Made by a program: the position numbers and the translations under genes | Shown here: positions 47,871-60,744 of the stretch, piece by piece | How the letters are laid out: each line of letters begins with the position of its first letter | How positions within the stretch are numbered: the stretch's first letter is position 1 | Notes under the pieces: generated by a model | Databases searched by the model: none | Told to the model about the DNA's origin: nothing | Seen by the model: only the letters and a program-made list of their open reading frames with translations | Origin: Geosiphon pyriformis | Lineage: Eukaryota; Glomeromycota; Glomeromycetes; Archaeosporales; Geosiphonaceae | Reading direction: 5' to 3' | Length of the DNA stretch: 64,000 nt | NCBI GenBank assembly: GCA_016748015.1 | Contig: JAAOMT010000664.1 | Span: forward strand, 1,426,756-1,490,755

Positions 47871-49273
47871 TAAATTTTAAAAATACTTTTTAAAAAAATT
47901 TTAATAATATTTTTTTTATTAAAAATAATTAATAATTAAAAACTAAATTAACAAAATTAAATTTTTTAAAAAAAATTATTATAAGTTAATAAACTTAAAT
48001 TTAATATTAATAAATATAATAAAAAAATATTACAAAATATAATAACAATAAAAATAAAAACAAAATTAATAATTACAAAAGATTTAATATAATAAAAAAA
48101 TCCAGTTAGCTTAATTAAATAATAGTTTTTAAAAATTTTTAAAATATAAATCTATATAAAATTTAATATTAAACTAATTTAATTATAATTTTATTTTAAG
48201 TATTATTAAATTAGTATTTTTTTAAAAAAAAACAGTTTTAATTTAAGTTAATAAGTTTTTAAATTGCTGTTTTTTAATTATTATAGAAAAAACAATAATT
48301 GCTTTTTTTGCTTTTTATTTTGATTCTAAATTTAAAATTTAAATAAAAATTTTTTATTATAAATTTATTTTAAGTAAAACCAATTTATTAAATAAATCTT
48401 TTTTGTTTAAATCATAGTTACCAAAAATTAAAATTGGGTTTGAATTAATTTTTTTTGCTCAAAATTAAAAATTTCGTTAAAATTAATTTTACTTTTTTGA
48501 AAACAAAACATTTATTATTATAAAATACATAAAAATTGATATAAAACCATTATTCTTATAATTAAATAATCTTAAAAACAGAACTTTTAAGAAGAAACAA
48601 CAAAATAATTATACCTTTTAAATATTTCTAATAGTAAAAAATTCAGCAGTAATTGCTAACAACAAAACAAATTGAGTTATTGAAAAAACTTTTAACGACA
48701 ATAAAAAAATAGTTTGGTTGGTTTAAATAATCAGAAAAAGTATCTTGAAATATTTTTTTAAATTAAATCTAAATAAATATTGTGATATTCAGAAACTGAC
48801 AACTTTGGATTTTCAAGTGACAGTTGAACTTAATCGAGTCATGCATTGTGAAAATGTAAAGATTAAGCATAAAAGTTGCAGATTCAATAATATTATAAAA
48901 AACTAAACTTGAGTTGGATGGCCATTTTGAATATCAAGCACAATAGCCAAGCTTAAATCCGTTATGGAATCAAAAATAGTATTATGATTATGAATTGCAG
49001 ACATTTTCATATATTCATAGATTCAATTCGAGTTTAATTCAAATAATATGATTGGTTGTGTTGAGTTGAGATGTTACACCAAGACTCAACTAGATTTCTA
49101 TTTAACATTTACGCGTCGTGTTACGCGACGAATATTTCAAAGAAAAGAGAAATTTTGATTTTGATGATTTAAGAGACTTTGATTTTTTCATGTCAATCGT
49201 TTTTGAGCTATAATTTAGGTTTCCACAATTTTGTTTTGGGTTTTTAATTCGAAAAAATAAATAAATTTTCATA
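47871..49273. other. AT-rich spacer upstream of CTF18
   Basis: No gene. From about 48780 the composition becomes less AT-rich. The imperfect inverted CGCGTCGTGTTACGCGACG at 49112-49130, about 150 bp before the CTF18 start, is a possible regulatory site, with the promoter and 5' leader around it. Confidence 0.4.
49112..49130. promoter_or_regulatory. CpG-rich palindromic element upstream of CTF18
   Basis: CGCGTCGTGTTACGCGACG contains inverted CGCGTCG/CGACGCG-like arms and ACGCG cores in otherwise CpG-poor DNA. ACGCGT/ACGCG is the binding core of MBF (Swi6-Mbp1), the G1/S regulator of fungal DNA-replication genes. The position about 150 bp upstream of a replication-factor gene fits that role. 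The assignment is inferred from the motif and context only. Confidence 0.45.
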
Positions 49274-52200
49274 ATGGATACGGAAAAGGGCAGTGATCCA
49301 TTAGCAGGATCTATTGATTCGCGTAATCCAACACTAAGAGAAGACATGGACATAGCTGAAGATGACTTCGCCCACTACAAAAAATATAATTCTAAAAGCT
49401 GCTTCCCCTTTAACAAAGGCAAAGGCAAAGCAAGAATAGAAGGGAAGAAAGGGTTAGAGATATATAATAAGGAAAATTTTGGTGACTCGGCGTTTTTTTC
49501 ACTCATAAGTAGTGACGACCAAGAGGCTTCTATCCTTGCATCGCCATGTGGAACTTTCAATGACCTTGAAACTAAAGAAAAGAAGTCTGAATGGCGTGAA
49601 ACCTCAAATAAATATGAGAATTTTACTGAAGAAATGGGAGATTTAACACCACAAGAACGCGAGATTATTAGGCAAATGGATCTCCAAGAACAATTTGAAA
49701 AACAATTTGAAAATAATTATGGTGAATCTTCCAGCTCTATAAGCATGGAAGCGTCAAATTCAAAAAAGCAAAGGAACGATATACCTCAAAACAATTCTCC
49801 GATCAAGTACTTGTCAGTACAAGATATCATTCATACTTTCCATGATAATATCCAGAAAGCGTCTAATGAATTATCAACATACAAAAAATTTTCTCCTATA
49901 AATGAGGTAGCAAATATCTCTAAACCTCTATCGCCTTATACGAAAATACCCAACACACGCGAATTTCTTAAAGTGACCACATCTGAAGGACAGTGTCTGT
50001 ATTTCCCAAAAAAAGAGCCAATAGCCACTTTGCCAGCAAGTATAAAATGTTGAGAAATTTTGGATCTTTGAGAGAAATATCTATAATATCTATAATATCT
50101 TTTTCATCCATATATAGAAGGTTTACTCTGGCAGAAAATCATTGCTCGAAGTGTCTATATTCCGTCTATTAGATGAAATTGACCGAGAGGCTACCGAATC
50201 CAACAGGTTTTGTATATTCAATGTGTTTTATTTGTGTGTATATGTAACTTGTAAGTACATTTTCTTTAACATTAAATTCAAACATCACTTCTAGATCCTC
50301 CAAACATCTGATAAAAGATGACTCAAACAAGCAATCAACACCAAAGAAGATTGGGACAAAATTATGGGTCGACAAATATCGCCCAAAGTATTATATCGAT
50401 CTCCTTGGTGACGAGGTGAAGTAGAAATGCTAAATTCTTCTCAAAGAGTTAAATTTGACCTATCTCTTCTTTAAAATTTATGGATCCAGAAAGGGAACAG
50501 AGCAGTCTTAAAATGGGTAAAGCAATGGGATACATGTGTTTTTGGGACCAAACCTAAAGAAGGAAATTTTGAGCATATCAAAGTATGTTTATCCTTTTTT
50601 ATCCGAGTTTCAATAGAAAATGAGTTATTCAATAAAAATTTACTTTCTTCTGCCAATCCAGAATCAAGATCCTTGGTTTCGGCCTGAAAAAAAGGTATTT
50701 CCTCAAAAGGACATAGCATTAAATGTGAGAAAACTTGAATCACTTATTTAGTCCCTATCTTATTAAGGTGCTTTTATTAACCGGACCTCCAGGCTATGGT
50801 AAAACGACTCTAGCCCATGTAATAGCCAATCACTGTGGATACAACGTAATTGAAGTAAATGCCAGGTAAATTTTTTATCTATTAATTTTTACTTCAATAA
50901 AATAAACATTGTCTTATTATGGATTTATACATTTAGTGATGATCGAACGACAGATGTTGTAAAAAATCAAATTCGAAACTCCTTAGAAAATCAAACGATA
51001 GCACCTAATCATAAACCATCTCTTTTGATAATTGATGAGATTGATGGTGTATCTGGAAATGGAGAACAGGTTTGCTTCCTTGCGTTACCGAGTTTCTTTA
51101 AATTTCTGTGTTAAACTAGGATTAAATTTGTGTGTAGAATTTCATCAAATTGCTCGTAGATTTGGTTTTAGGTGGAGAAAAAGTAAAAGAGCGTAACCCG
51201 CCCGTAAAAACCTTTGGAAAAAAAACTGGTAAAATAATTTAAGTGACTTCATCGTTAGTTTATAGATATTGACTCGTTAAATTTTTGACAGTTGAGAAAA
51301 AGACCATCAAAAAACCTATTCTTTTTCCCATTATTTGCATTTGCAACGACCAGTAAGTACATTTTATTAAGTTTTTGGTTTGGCTCAATAGCTCAGATTT
51401 CTTCAAATACTTTTCTTTGATTCAAATATATTATAGATATGCAACCGTTTTACGCTCACTTCGTCCTATAGCTCACATTTTACAAATACAAAAGTGTCCC
51501 TCCAATTTACTTGCCAAGAGACTTCAGGATATATGTCGGCGAGAAGAACTGTCTGCTGATTTGAGTGCTCTGTCAAGTTTAACCGAAACGGCCGAAGGGG
51601 ATATAAGAAGCTGCTTGAACACTTTGCAGGTTTAACAAAAACAATCCCCTATGGTTTTTTATCTTTCATATTAAGTTTTTATTTCTCTTTTCTAGTTTCT
51701 GAAACAAAATTCTTCTCACGTCACCACCGAATTAATTGCCAAATCAGGTGTTGGATTAAAAGATTCAAAAAAATCCTATTTCACAATTTGGGAGGAAATC
51801 TTTCAACTTGAAACTGCCAAAAAACACAAGGGTCGATTTTCACAACCAAAAGGTTTTTTTCTCCCTAGTTTATTAGTCGCTTAATTATGCTATAAACATG
51901 GTGTGAACAAAATTTTTTATTATCCCTAGACAATGCGAACCGATATATTGAAGAACTCGCATCGATTATTAACACAAACCCCGAATATGAGAAGTTGATG
52001 CAAGGTATTCTACAATGTCAATTTACAGACTCTTTAGGAACAGATTGCTTATCCCTTTTCCTGATTCTTTTCTAGGATGTTTTGAAAATTATCTCAAAAT
52101 GAAATTTCATGATACCGCTTGTATTAAGCTGCTTGAAGCCAATAAATGGATACATTTTTATGATCAATTGAATTATCGAATCAACTCAAACCAAGAACAA

Positions 52201-53497
52201 GGATTAAGAGCTTATCTCCCGTTTCCTTTAATAAACTTTCATCGATTCTTTGCTGGTAGTTTAAAACCGCGTTTGAATTTTCCGAAGACTGATTATGAGG
52301 TTTTTTTATGGAAATCACTTAACATGGTGATTCGAAAAACTGTTTTCATCTATCTCACATCTTTAATCCATTTCAGGTCTTCGCAGCGCAGACCAAAAAT
52401 GAGAATATAATTACAGCCGTTTTGACTCATTTGCCAGTATACCTAAGAAGGGATTTAAATACGAGAACTTTTGCTTCCATGGTTGTTCCCTACCTATTAA
52501 GAATATTGTCTCCGCCAGATATAAGACCGGTAACTTTAGCTCTTCTAAGTAAAACACACAATTAAGCACAGCGCACTTTATTCTTATATATATATCAACA
52601 TATTCTATAGATCAATCAACTCCTCCTCAAGGCCTACGAAAGAAGGATTCTTGTTCGATTAGTAGATATAATGATGACGTTTGATCTACAATATGTTAAA
52701 GAAAGAACCGAAACAGCGCAGCTAAATTATCGTCTCGAGCCGTAAGAAGGGTGGTGTGTTAAACATTCTTAGTATAAGAATTCCAGGTGTTAACTAATCA
52801 ACAATTTCTTTTCTAGTCCACTCGATCATTTGCTTGATTTCGCAGAACCAACAAATCTCAAGAATATATCACCCAGTCTCAATTCATTGAGGCAAATTAT
52901 TTCTCATGAAGTAGGTTTCATTTTTGACTTTTACTTTTGACGGTTATAATGTGCATAACCTCTCAATTTTTATTACAGATTGAACTTGAAAAAATTAGAA
53001 GAACGGCAGGAACCACAACTGAAACCCCTAACACGTGAGTGAAAATTATCCAATTATGAGCCGAAGTCGAATCCTTGTCTGTTCATTTAAAGCAAAAATT
53101 CGATCTATTTAGAAAGTGGAAAAGTAAGAATGAGGACATAGTTCTAGAGAAATCAACACCGATTGAAATTAAGGTAAAAATCTGAACTGAAAATTTTCCA
53201 AATTATTAAACTACTCGCAGGTTTTTGAATCACTCAAAATCCCCACATCTTGATATAATGCAGCCACCAATAGATTTCTTCGGCAGACCAATCACACCTA
53301 AGACACCGGTAATTAGTGAAAGTAAGTAAAAAGGTTTCGTTGATTTATTCTCAAGTTGATAATATTAATAATAATTTCCTTAAGTCAAAAGAGATGAAGT
53401 ACCGAAGATATGGTTTCGGTTCAACGAGTCATCGTCCAACGCTGTCCGAACCTATATGCGGCTCAAAGATTTCCTACCGCTTGGGTCCGGTTTCTAG
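49274..53497 (+). CDS. CTF18: CTF18, large subunit of the alternative (Ctf18) RFC clamp loader
   Basis: AAA+ ATPase that, with Rfc2-5 and Dcc1-Ctf8, loads PCNA for leading-strand synthesis and sister-chromatid cohesion in the nucleus. I place about 20 exons; exons 2-20 are in phase (50118-50206, 50295-50415, 50490-50582, 50662-50724, 50768-50865, 50937-51069, 51138-51228, 51292-51352, 51437-51629, 51696-51852, 51930-52004, 52076-52299, 52377-52529, 52611-52741, 52817-52910, 52979-53034, 53113-53173, 53264-53321, 53385-53497). Motifs in order: [18 protein letters not shown]; Walker [13 protein letters not shown]; Walker [11 protein letters not shown]; sensor-1 region IICICNDQ; and sensor 2 EGDIRSCLN. 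The family C-terminus is IDFFGRPI and then [13 protein letters not shown]. The product is about 930 aa, normal for Ctf18. Exon 1 (49274 to about 50020-50040) is an acidic/Ser-rich N-terminal region. Its junction with exon 2 is unresolved: the obvious donor (phase 1) and acceptor (phase 0) disagree. Confidence 0.95.
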
Positions 53498-55079
53498 ATA
53501 TTTGTCCGTACTGATACATTAAAATGGCTAGATTTTTGGAATCTTAAATGTCCAATGTTGTTGCCATAATGCCGAAGGATCAATCATAGTAGGTCTCGAA
53601 CAAAATGATTTTAGATATCCTGCTTGAAACAGATGGCAAAAACACCAAGAGATACATAAAAGACAATTAATATCTACATGTGAATAAAAGCATTGCTAAT
53701 GTGATTGTAAAAGTTGATAACTATAAACTTAGTACATATTTTAACATTAATTACAGAGTAATCTTAATACAGTTGAGCTTGAATGATTTAATAATATAAA
53801 TTAACTTTGATTTAAAAAGCAAATAAAAGTATAATTTAAAGTCAGTATTTAAAAAGGTTTAAAACTGATACAAAGATTTCATTTTTATAAATGTTTTAAT
53901 ATTTTTTTGTGTTAAATAAAATATAGAATTTTCAACTTGAAAAAAATAATAAAACATAAAATTTTGGCTTAATTTTTTTATTGAAATATATCTTTTAAAT
54001 CTTAAAAGATTGTTAACTAATTCAAATAAGTAATTATTTTATTTTTAGATATAATTGTTAACTTAATAAATAATTTGATTATTAATTTAATTATTAATCT
54101 AATCATTAATTTTTTTTTAATAATTATATAAACAATAAATTTTTTTGTAAAAAAAATCAATTAAAACAAGATTAAATTAATAAAAAATTATTTATTTATT
54201 GGATTTTATTATATTTTATTATTTATTTTCTTTTTTTTACTTTTATATAGTTTTATTTTTTATTTTTTATTGTTAAAATTAGTCTAAAAAGCCATTTATA
54301 TGTTTTTGTAATTTTTAAATAAAGAAATAATTATAAAAGCACAATAATATTTGTTATTAATTTTAAAAATTATTAAAAAAAATAAAAATAATAATAGTAA
54401 TATTATTTTGTTAACTATTTTTGTATTTTTCAAAAAAAAATTAACCATTTGTAATTTAAAGATTAATTATATTTATTGAATTTTTTTAATTTTTATTATT
54501 ATTTTAATGATTTTTTTTTGCTATCTATTAACTTATTATTCAAATTTATAACATAAAAATAATGCTTTTATTATAATTATTTATACTTATTATAATAATT
54601 AAAAAACATTTTATAACTAAATTATATTAAACTTTAGTTGAATTTGTTTTTTTATTAAAAATTAATTTAATAAATAATATTAAAACTTTTAAAACTGGTT
54701 TTTGAATAAATATTTAATTAAAACTTATATTACTTATTTTATATATTTTTTTAATTAAGTTTATTTTAAAAAACATAATTATTATCTGATAAATATTTAA
54801 ATTACCAAATTTATATTTAATTGTTGTTTATTAATTGATTAAAATCTTTTTAAAAACAAAAAAAACTATTAAATAATATTTATATTTAATAAATAATTTA
54901 TATATTTTTTTTAAAATAATTATATTTAAATTAATAATTACTAACTTTATATAAATAAATATTTTAACTGTTTTTAAAAATATATAAGTTGTTTTAAGAT
55001 AAAAAATAATATTTAATTATACTTATTCAAAAATAATATACAAAATTTAATTAAATAATTAAAGTATGCTAGTTTTAAA
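53498..55079. other. AT desert
   Basis: No gene, RNA gene or recognisable repeat. Extremely A/T-rich from about 53750. Confidence 0.45.
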
Positions 55080-56115
55080 AAGTATTTTAGTCTAAAGCTA
55101 ATCAATTTATTAGTAAAAAGTTCAGCTATAAAAGCATTAACATAAAAGAATTTTAGGAGTGTTAAGAAAACAATTAATTATATATTTGTTTCTTCAAGTT
55201 TAATTAATACAGTAGTAGATTATAATGTTTTGGATGTTAAAAAGTACTTTGATACTAATTATCAAGCTGTTTTTATCTCTATAAATTTAAGTAGTCTACT
55301 GAATACACATTTGAATTTTTTGTACAAACAAACAAATAAAAATTATTAGAAGTTTAATTTTAAAGATTTTAATAAAATAAAATAGAATAAATTTAAAAAT
55401 ATTACAGTAACTAATATTGCAATGTTTTTTAATAAGTTCATAACATCTAAGAGATTCTTGAATTTGAATACAATATAGAATATTATTCATAAGATAGTAT
55501 GTTTTTTGTTCAATTAAGTGTTCAAAAAAAAGTAGTTCAAAGACTTCAATAAAGTTTTTACCAGAATGTTTTCTAAGTTTTACAAATTGAAATTGTTAAT
55601 ATTAAAAATTGTCAAATCTTCATGTAAAAGAACTAGTGTTGAATTTATTTCTCTGATAAGCTGCTAGATATTTCTAAATAATAAGGCTTTAAGTATTTAA
55701 ATATTATTGAATTCTGGTGCTGATTATAGGTCTATAAGATCTGTTTTCTTTGGTACAAAAAAAGCATATTGTGTCTTAAAGTTTGCTGAACTAATAAGAG
55801 TAGAGGAAACAGGTATTAGAACTGTTATTAACAAAAGAATAGAAAGTTTTGTTGTTAACAAAGATCACACAATTAGAAGTGTATTAGAGCATCTTTTTTA
55901 AAAGATGGTATTGGATTATTTAATGATCAATAGTAAGTTGGTTATGAATTCTGAAAAAGTAAAATATAAAGTTGATAAAATTATAAAAGATTGGACGAAA
56001 AAAAAAGCAGTATTAGACAGTATTTCTGATTTGTGGTGCCATCAATATATGCTGTTGGCTTATGTTGATGATATTGTTTTCTCTAAAGTCATAAGTATTT
56101 TTTGGTTTTTTTGGT
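55080..56115 (+). pseudogene. LINE (non-LTR retrotransposon) relic: end of endonuclease and start of RT region
   Basis: Plus-strand fragment. The endonuclease end reads YIFVSSSLINTVVDYNVLD and KKYFDTNYQAV (55150-55290). It continues with FTRMFSKFYKLK (about 55556-55590), LLNSGADYRSIRSVFFGTKK and RTVINKRIESFVVNKDHTIR. The pre-RT region ends with ISDLWCHQYMLLAYVDD before homology stops near 56110. The same segments occur on the minus strand at 59.75-60.66 kb, so it is a truncated copy of a related LINE. Several stops sit where the other copy or the family has Trp or Gln (for example FKKK*FKDF). Conserved Arg are often Cys, Gly often Lys or Ser, as produced by C-to-T and G-to-A change. Confidence 0.8.
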
Positions 56116-56524
56116 TCTTAAAAACAATTTTATAATAAACATAGTTATTAGACTTATTTAAAAAATCAAAGCCAATTAAAAAATATATTTAAATAATATA
56201 TTTTTTTGTCTTTGTTTTTATCTTAATTTTAATTTTATAAATAATTGTTATTTTTTTTGCTGTTTAAATTTAAAATCTAAATAAATAGTTAATTAATAAA
56301 CTTATTATTAATTTTGCTTAATCACTAAAATTATTAACATAAATAATTAAAAAATTTAACAATTTTAAAAACCTAAATATTATATTTTAATTAATTTTAA
56401 CAATTATTTTATAATTAAAAAAACAAAATTGTGATTTATTTGTATATTATTGTTGTAAAATAACTAAATATTATTTAAAAAATTATAACAATTTTTTTTA
56501 TTTGTATTAATTCTTAAAAATAAT
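56116..56524. other. AT-rich spacer
   Basis: Nothing recognisable. It ends at the A/T-rich triplet tail of the minus-strand LINE. Confidence 0.4.
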
Positions 56525-56662
56525 AGTAATTTTTTATTATTATTATTTTACAAGTGAAGTCCAAACACTACCTAGTGCTATACATCAAAGAAATGACTTA
56601 TACTAAGTGTGAATCATGCATTTACTACACATGACCAGCCACTCGGGCCAATCAGAACATCA

Positions 56663-58757
56663 CTATACAGTTATATGAACAGAAACAAAGTCATTTATAC
56701 CTGAGAAAAATAAGCACAATTCGTGAAAACCAAAACGAACACCCAATGCTTCAGTGATGCCAAGCAATTTGACCACACTAGCAGAAAACCCTGAAGCCAA
56801 ACCCGAAACTGTCACAAGAGCCGAACCATCCAGCAGAATTAGGTTGGCTTTCTCCATATAGGCTCAATATTTAACTTAGACCAATCAGATATTATCTCTA
56901 AAAGCGAGACCAAGAGATCTTACAAACTTAACAATCTCCAAACCAGCCATCTTTGGATCATGAAAGATGAAAACAGCTTTGCAAAATTAACTATTAAACA
57001 CAAAACTCTTATAAAGGGCCATAAAGACTGAAAAATCAGAAACACAAGATGATAACAGCTGTAATATACAAGAAGAAGAATGAGATAAACCAGAAAGAGT
57101 TTTTCAAGAATTGACATGAGAGTCCAATATATGGGATTGAGTAGAATTGTCAATTTTATAAAAGAACACGTAATCCGAAGTCTCCACCTTGCCACAATAT
57201 AAACAAAGCACACTAAGATAACATCTGTTGTAGAGGTGCTTCCGAACTGCAACAGAAAGCCAATGATGCAAAGCCTTTATGAAATAAGTACAAATGTCAG
57301 CCAAAGGTTTGCTAGTAAAACTGGTGGCCATATGCAAATTAGGATGCCAAACCAGTGAAGAGCAGAGCCAATCTACCTCAGAGAGCAAGCTATTAGCCAA
57401 AAACTTAGAGCCAAAACCAACTTCCCAATGTGTGTGACAAATGGAGCAATAGATATCGTGAACAAAATGTCTGGAATTTCCAGAAACTACACTATTATCA
57501 ACAACTATAAAATGTTCATCCAAGTGAGGAATAAAACACCAACCAGAAAGAGAAGCAGCATCAGCAATCAAGTTAGCATGCTTATTTCCAAAAACACCAG
57601 AGTAACCTTCCACCTTGTGCCAACTGACACTTAAGTTCTTATATCTAATAATGTTTGCAATATGTCAGCGCTCTACTCAGCACTAATTGTGAAAATCTGA
57701 ACACACAAGACTCAATTCAGACTTGCATGCATCCAGAGCAAATTGACTATCTAAGAACAACTAAACAGAACTAAATGCAGGAACACACTCCAAGGCCAAT
57801 GTAATAGCCTGCAATTCTGTCAGAGTAGATAACATCAAACCTGAAACACTAACACCAAGACCCAAACCAATATTTTCGAAAAAAGTGGCAGCACCAGTCC
57901 TATAGCCTGTTGTGCCCAAATTCTTCAAAGATCTATCTGTGTATACAGATATGTCACTTGATTCAACATAAGAAAAACAGTCATGAATAGAAACAAAATC
58001 ATCAGAATCAAGAATGTTTAGAGAAACAGTACCATCTGAAACTAGAGGACCAGCAAGGGGAGAATTCACACTATTGAGAAAAGCCATAGCAAAGCTTGAA
58101 CCACTTAGGGATAGGACCATGGGGGTCAAGCCTTTTCCACCACTTGAAGGTGTACCAATTAAATACAGCACCACAACAATTATGAAGTTGGTCCACGAAA
58201 GCAACAACAAACCTCCGGAGAGAAGGAAAAGACCTGGAAAACATTAACTTATCCAGAATGGAAGACATGGGAATGCTATTGCAGGACTGAAAAGAGTTGG
58301 CCAAAGAGCCACCCAAGAACAAATTGCAATCGAAAAGAATACAGACCATGCCCACCAAAAAGTTATTAGAAGCACTGATATGAATACAAACAGGAGAACT
58401 TAATGGATGAACAGAATGCCAACACTGGACTTGCAAATCATGAGACCTATGCGCAAACAGGTGACCCAAAATCTTACCAGAGTTCACAAAACTGACAAGA
58501 GAGGCAACCTTGCATTCAGACTGAACTTGCAAAAAAGATTTCAAACCATAAAAAGAAGGGTAATGAAGTGTATCACTAGGAAAATTAAGGGAGAGACCAG
58601 ACTTAAGCTTCAAGCCCTTATAAATCAGAGCATCCCATTTGCTACAGACACTAACCAGAACAAAACTAAATTGTGTACGATAACTGACTATGAGTTGGAG
58701 AACTGCCAACACCAAGTATAAGAATTGTTTATCAGAGACAGTCTTTTTTAGAACCAA
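56663..58757 (-). pseudogene. LINE RT thumb/connection, RNase H and C-terminal region
   Basis: Continues the pol of the LINE. 58757-58070 is the connection region (LQLIVSYRTQFSFVLVSVCS, RSHDLQVQCWHS). It shifts frame into RNase H at about 58040-57760, with SSDISVYTDRSLKN (first Asp, with DRS for the usual DGS) and STLTELQAITLALE (catalytic Glu). The tethered C-terminus, 57613-57104, has GYSGVFGNKHANLIADAASL, typical of the end of RNase H (H/N and D residues), then a Cys motif (LCLYCG, about 57200). The last part (57252-56663) is split over three frames and ends with GFHELCLFFSGIND. Several frameshifts make it non-functional. Confidence 0.8.
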
Positions 58758-58989
58758 ATTGACAAAAAATTAAATGTCCGAATGTGCTTTAACTAAACTA
58801 AGTCTTGAAAGACCTTCAGTTGAAAGAAAAATACCCAGATACCAATAAAACTTCCCCTTTTTGGCAATAGAGATGAGTGAACCACTGATAGAAAGAGAAG
58901 GACTACTGATCCAGCTATTGATTAAAATAACTACTGTTTTGTTATTATTAATTAAGATATTATTAACCTGAAAAAATTCACTGGCAATA

Positions 58990-60660
58990 TTAAGAATATG
59001 TTGAGTAACAGTCTGACTGCTACCAACCTAAATTGTGTTATTGACAAAAGTACCAGCAGTAAAAAAAGAAGAAAGCCCAGCCTGAGATTCAGGGCAACCA
59101 CTTTTGGAGACAAAATGAGAGTTTAACCTGTATCCACATACACTTTCTTGTCTTTTAACCTTACACAATAGAGGATTGTAAAATATGTGCCACAGAAGTG
59201 GAGAGAAAACTTCCCCCTGATCCAAACCATCATAAACATGATAACTATCAGTCAAACCAAAATCTGTCATAACTCGGTTGGTATAATCCCTGTGAATACT
59301 ACCAAAAAATTGAATGAATTTGCTACACATTTTAATTCTAATCAAACTTTTCTTGAAATGCTTTCAGCCAACTGAATCATAAGCCTTTTGCATGTCCTGC
59401 AAAACCAGCCAGAGTTCTCGGTCCTTCTCCAAGACATCTTTAACTACTAAACTGATAGCAAAAATGGAAGACTGAGTAGTTGTACTCTTCAAAACCAAAA
59501 AATTGTTCCTACAAAGAACATTAAAAACACTGCAGGCTGTAGAAATCTTATCAGAGAGAACCTTGGAAAGAATCTTGTGAGCTGTCTTAAGTAATGCAAT
59601 AGGACGTGTATTAGTTAAAACACTCTTCTACTTATAAGGTTTGGGAATCATCAAAACTCAGATCTCTTTCCAAGAACTGGGTACAGATTCACCAGTCAAA
59701 CAAGAATTTAAAAGCATCAACAACATGTCTAAAACCAGCTTATTACAATGTTTCTAAAGTTTATTAGATATTCCTAACAAACTGGCAGCTTTGCTATTAG
59801 GAAGATCAGAAACTACTCTAAACAATTCATCGAAACTGACTGAATTTATCACACCAGAAAAGGCTTCATCAAAAACATACTCCAATGGATAGTATTGATG
59901 GCACCAATCATCTGAGACATCATCAACTACCTGATGTTTTCTGGTCCAACCTTCCATAATTATGTCCATCTTAGACCTAATCAAATCAGGTTTCAAAATC
60001 AGTTCATTATCAACAACCAAGTAATTGAGCACCACCTTATGAAATAGACATTTAAGTATGCTTTTTATTGTGTGACCCTTATTCATTTCAAAACTCTCCA
60101 TCCTTTTATTAATGGCAAAACTAATATTTGTGTCTTTAGCACATTGAGATTCAGCAAGCTTTGATGCACAATAGAATTTCCTGGCACTTAAAAGAGCAGA
60201 ACAAACATGACCAAAGTCCACACCAGAAGTTATCATAAACTGAATGACTGAAGCCCTATCACCATCCAGAAAATTTCAACATCTTATAAGAGAATTAAAA
60301 CACTCAACATTCTCTTTACAAGACATCTTGATAATCCTAGAAACTAAAAGCTCCAACTTGTAAAACCTTGAAGATTCTTTGGTAAAGACTTCATCAAAGC
60401 CCCTGAACCACTTTTTTTTTGAACACTTTGTTCGCCAAAAGAACCATAATTTTGCAAATAATCTCCCACATAGCATCTAGATCTGAAAACTTTTCTGATG
60501 CACAAAACTTATCCGTAAACATTGTGGTATTATCCAATGTAGCACACCTAAAATTAACCCATTTATTTTTATCAGCATTCTTGAAATCAAATTTCCATCT
60601 GTTTCTGTTTGTTTGTTTGCAAAAAGAGTTCAATATATTATCATTAATATCCAACACATA
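58990..60660 (-). pseudogene. LINE reverse transcriptase region
   Basis: Copies element RNA into DNA at the nick site in active relatives. Visible motifs: KFDFKNADKNKWVNF (start); INKRMESFEMNKGHTIKSIL; DDWCHQYYPLEYVFDEAFSG and LPNSKAASLLGISNKL (RT-0/1 region); LWLVLQDMQKAYDSVG (first catalytic Asp, about 59395); and GLDQGEVFSPLLWHIFYNPL (about 59215). The active-site box reads AGTFVNNTI at 59050-59028, so the catalytic Asp pair is Asn-Asn. Frames are broken at about 59755 and 59370 (a TGA where the family has Trp) and near 60240-60280. Confidence 0.85.
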
Positions 60661-60744
60661 GAATAGAGGAATTCACAAGAGACTGATTGCAATTAAAATG
60701 AGAGATCAACAATTAAAATATACCAAGAAAACACTCCCATAACA

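Noticed and set aside
56905-57260. Independent minus-strand membrane protein gene
   Set aside because: The hydrophobic frame overlaps the LINE C-terminal region and is a frame-shifted part of it.
58014-58721. Plus-strand open frames over the LINE
   Set aside because: They are antisense shadows of the minus-strand LINE coding region.
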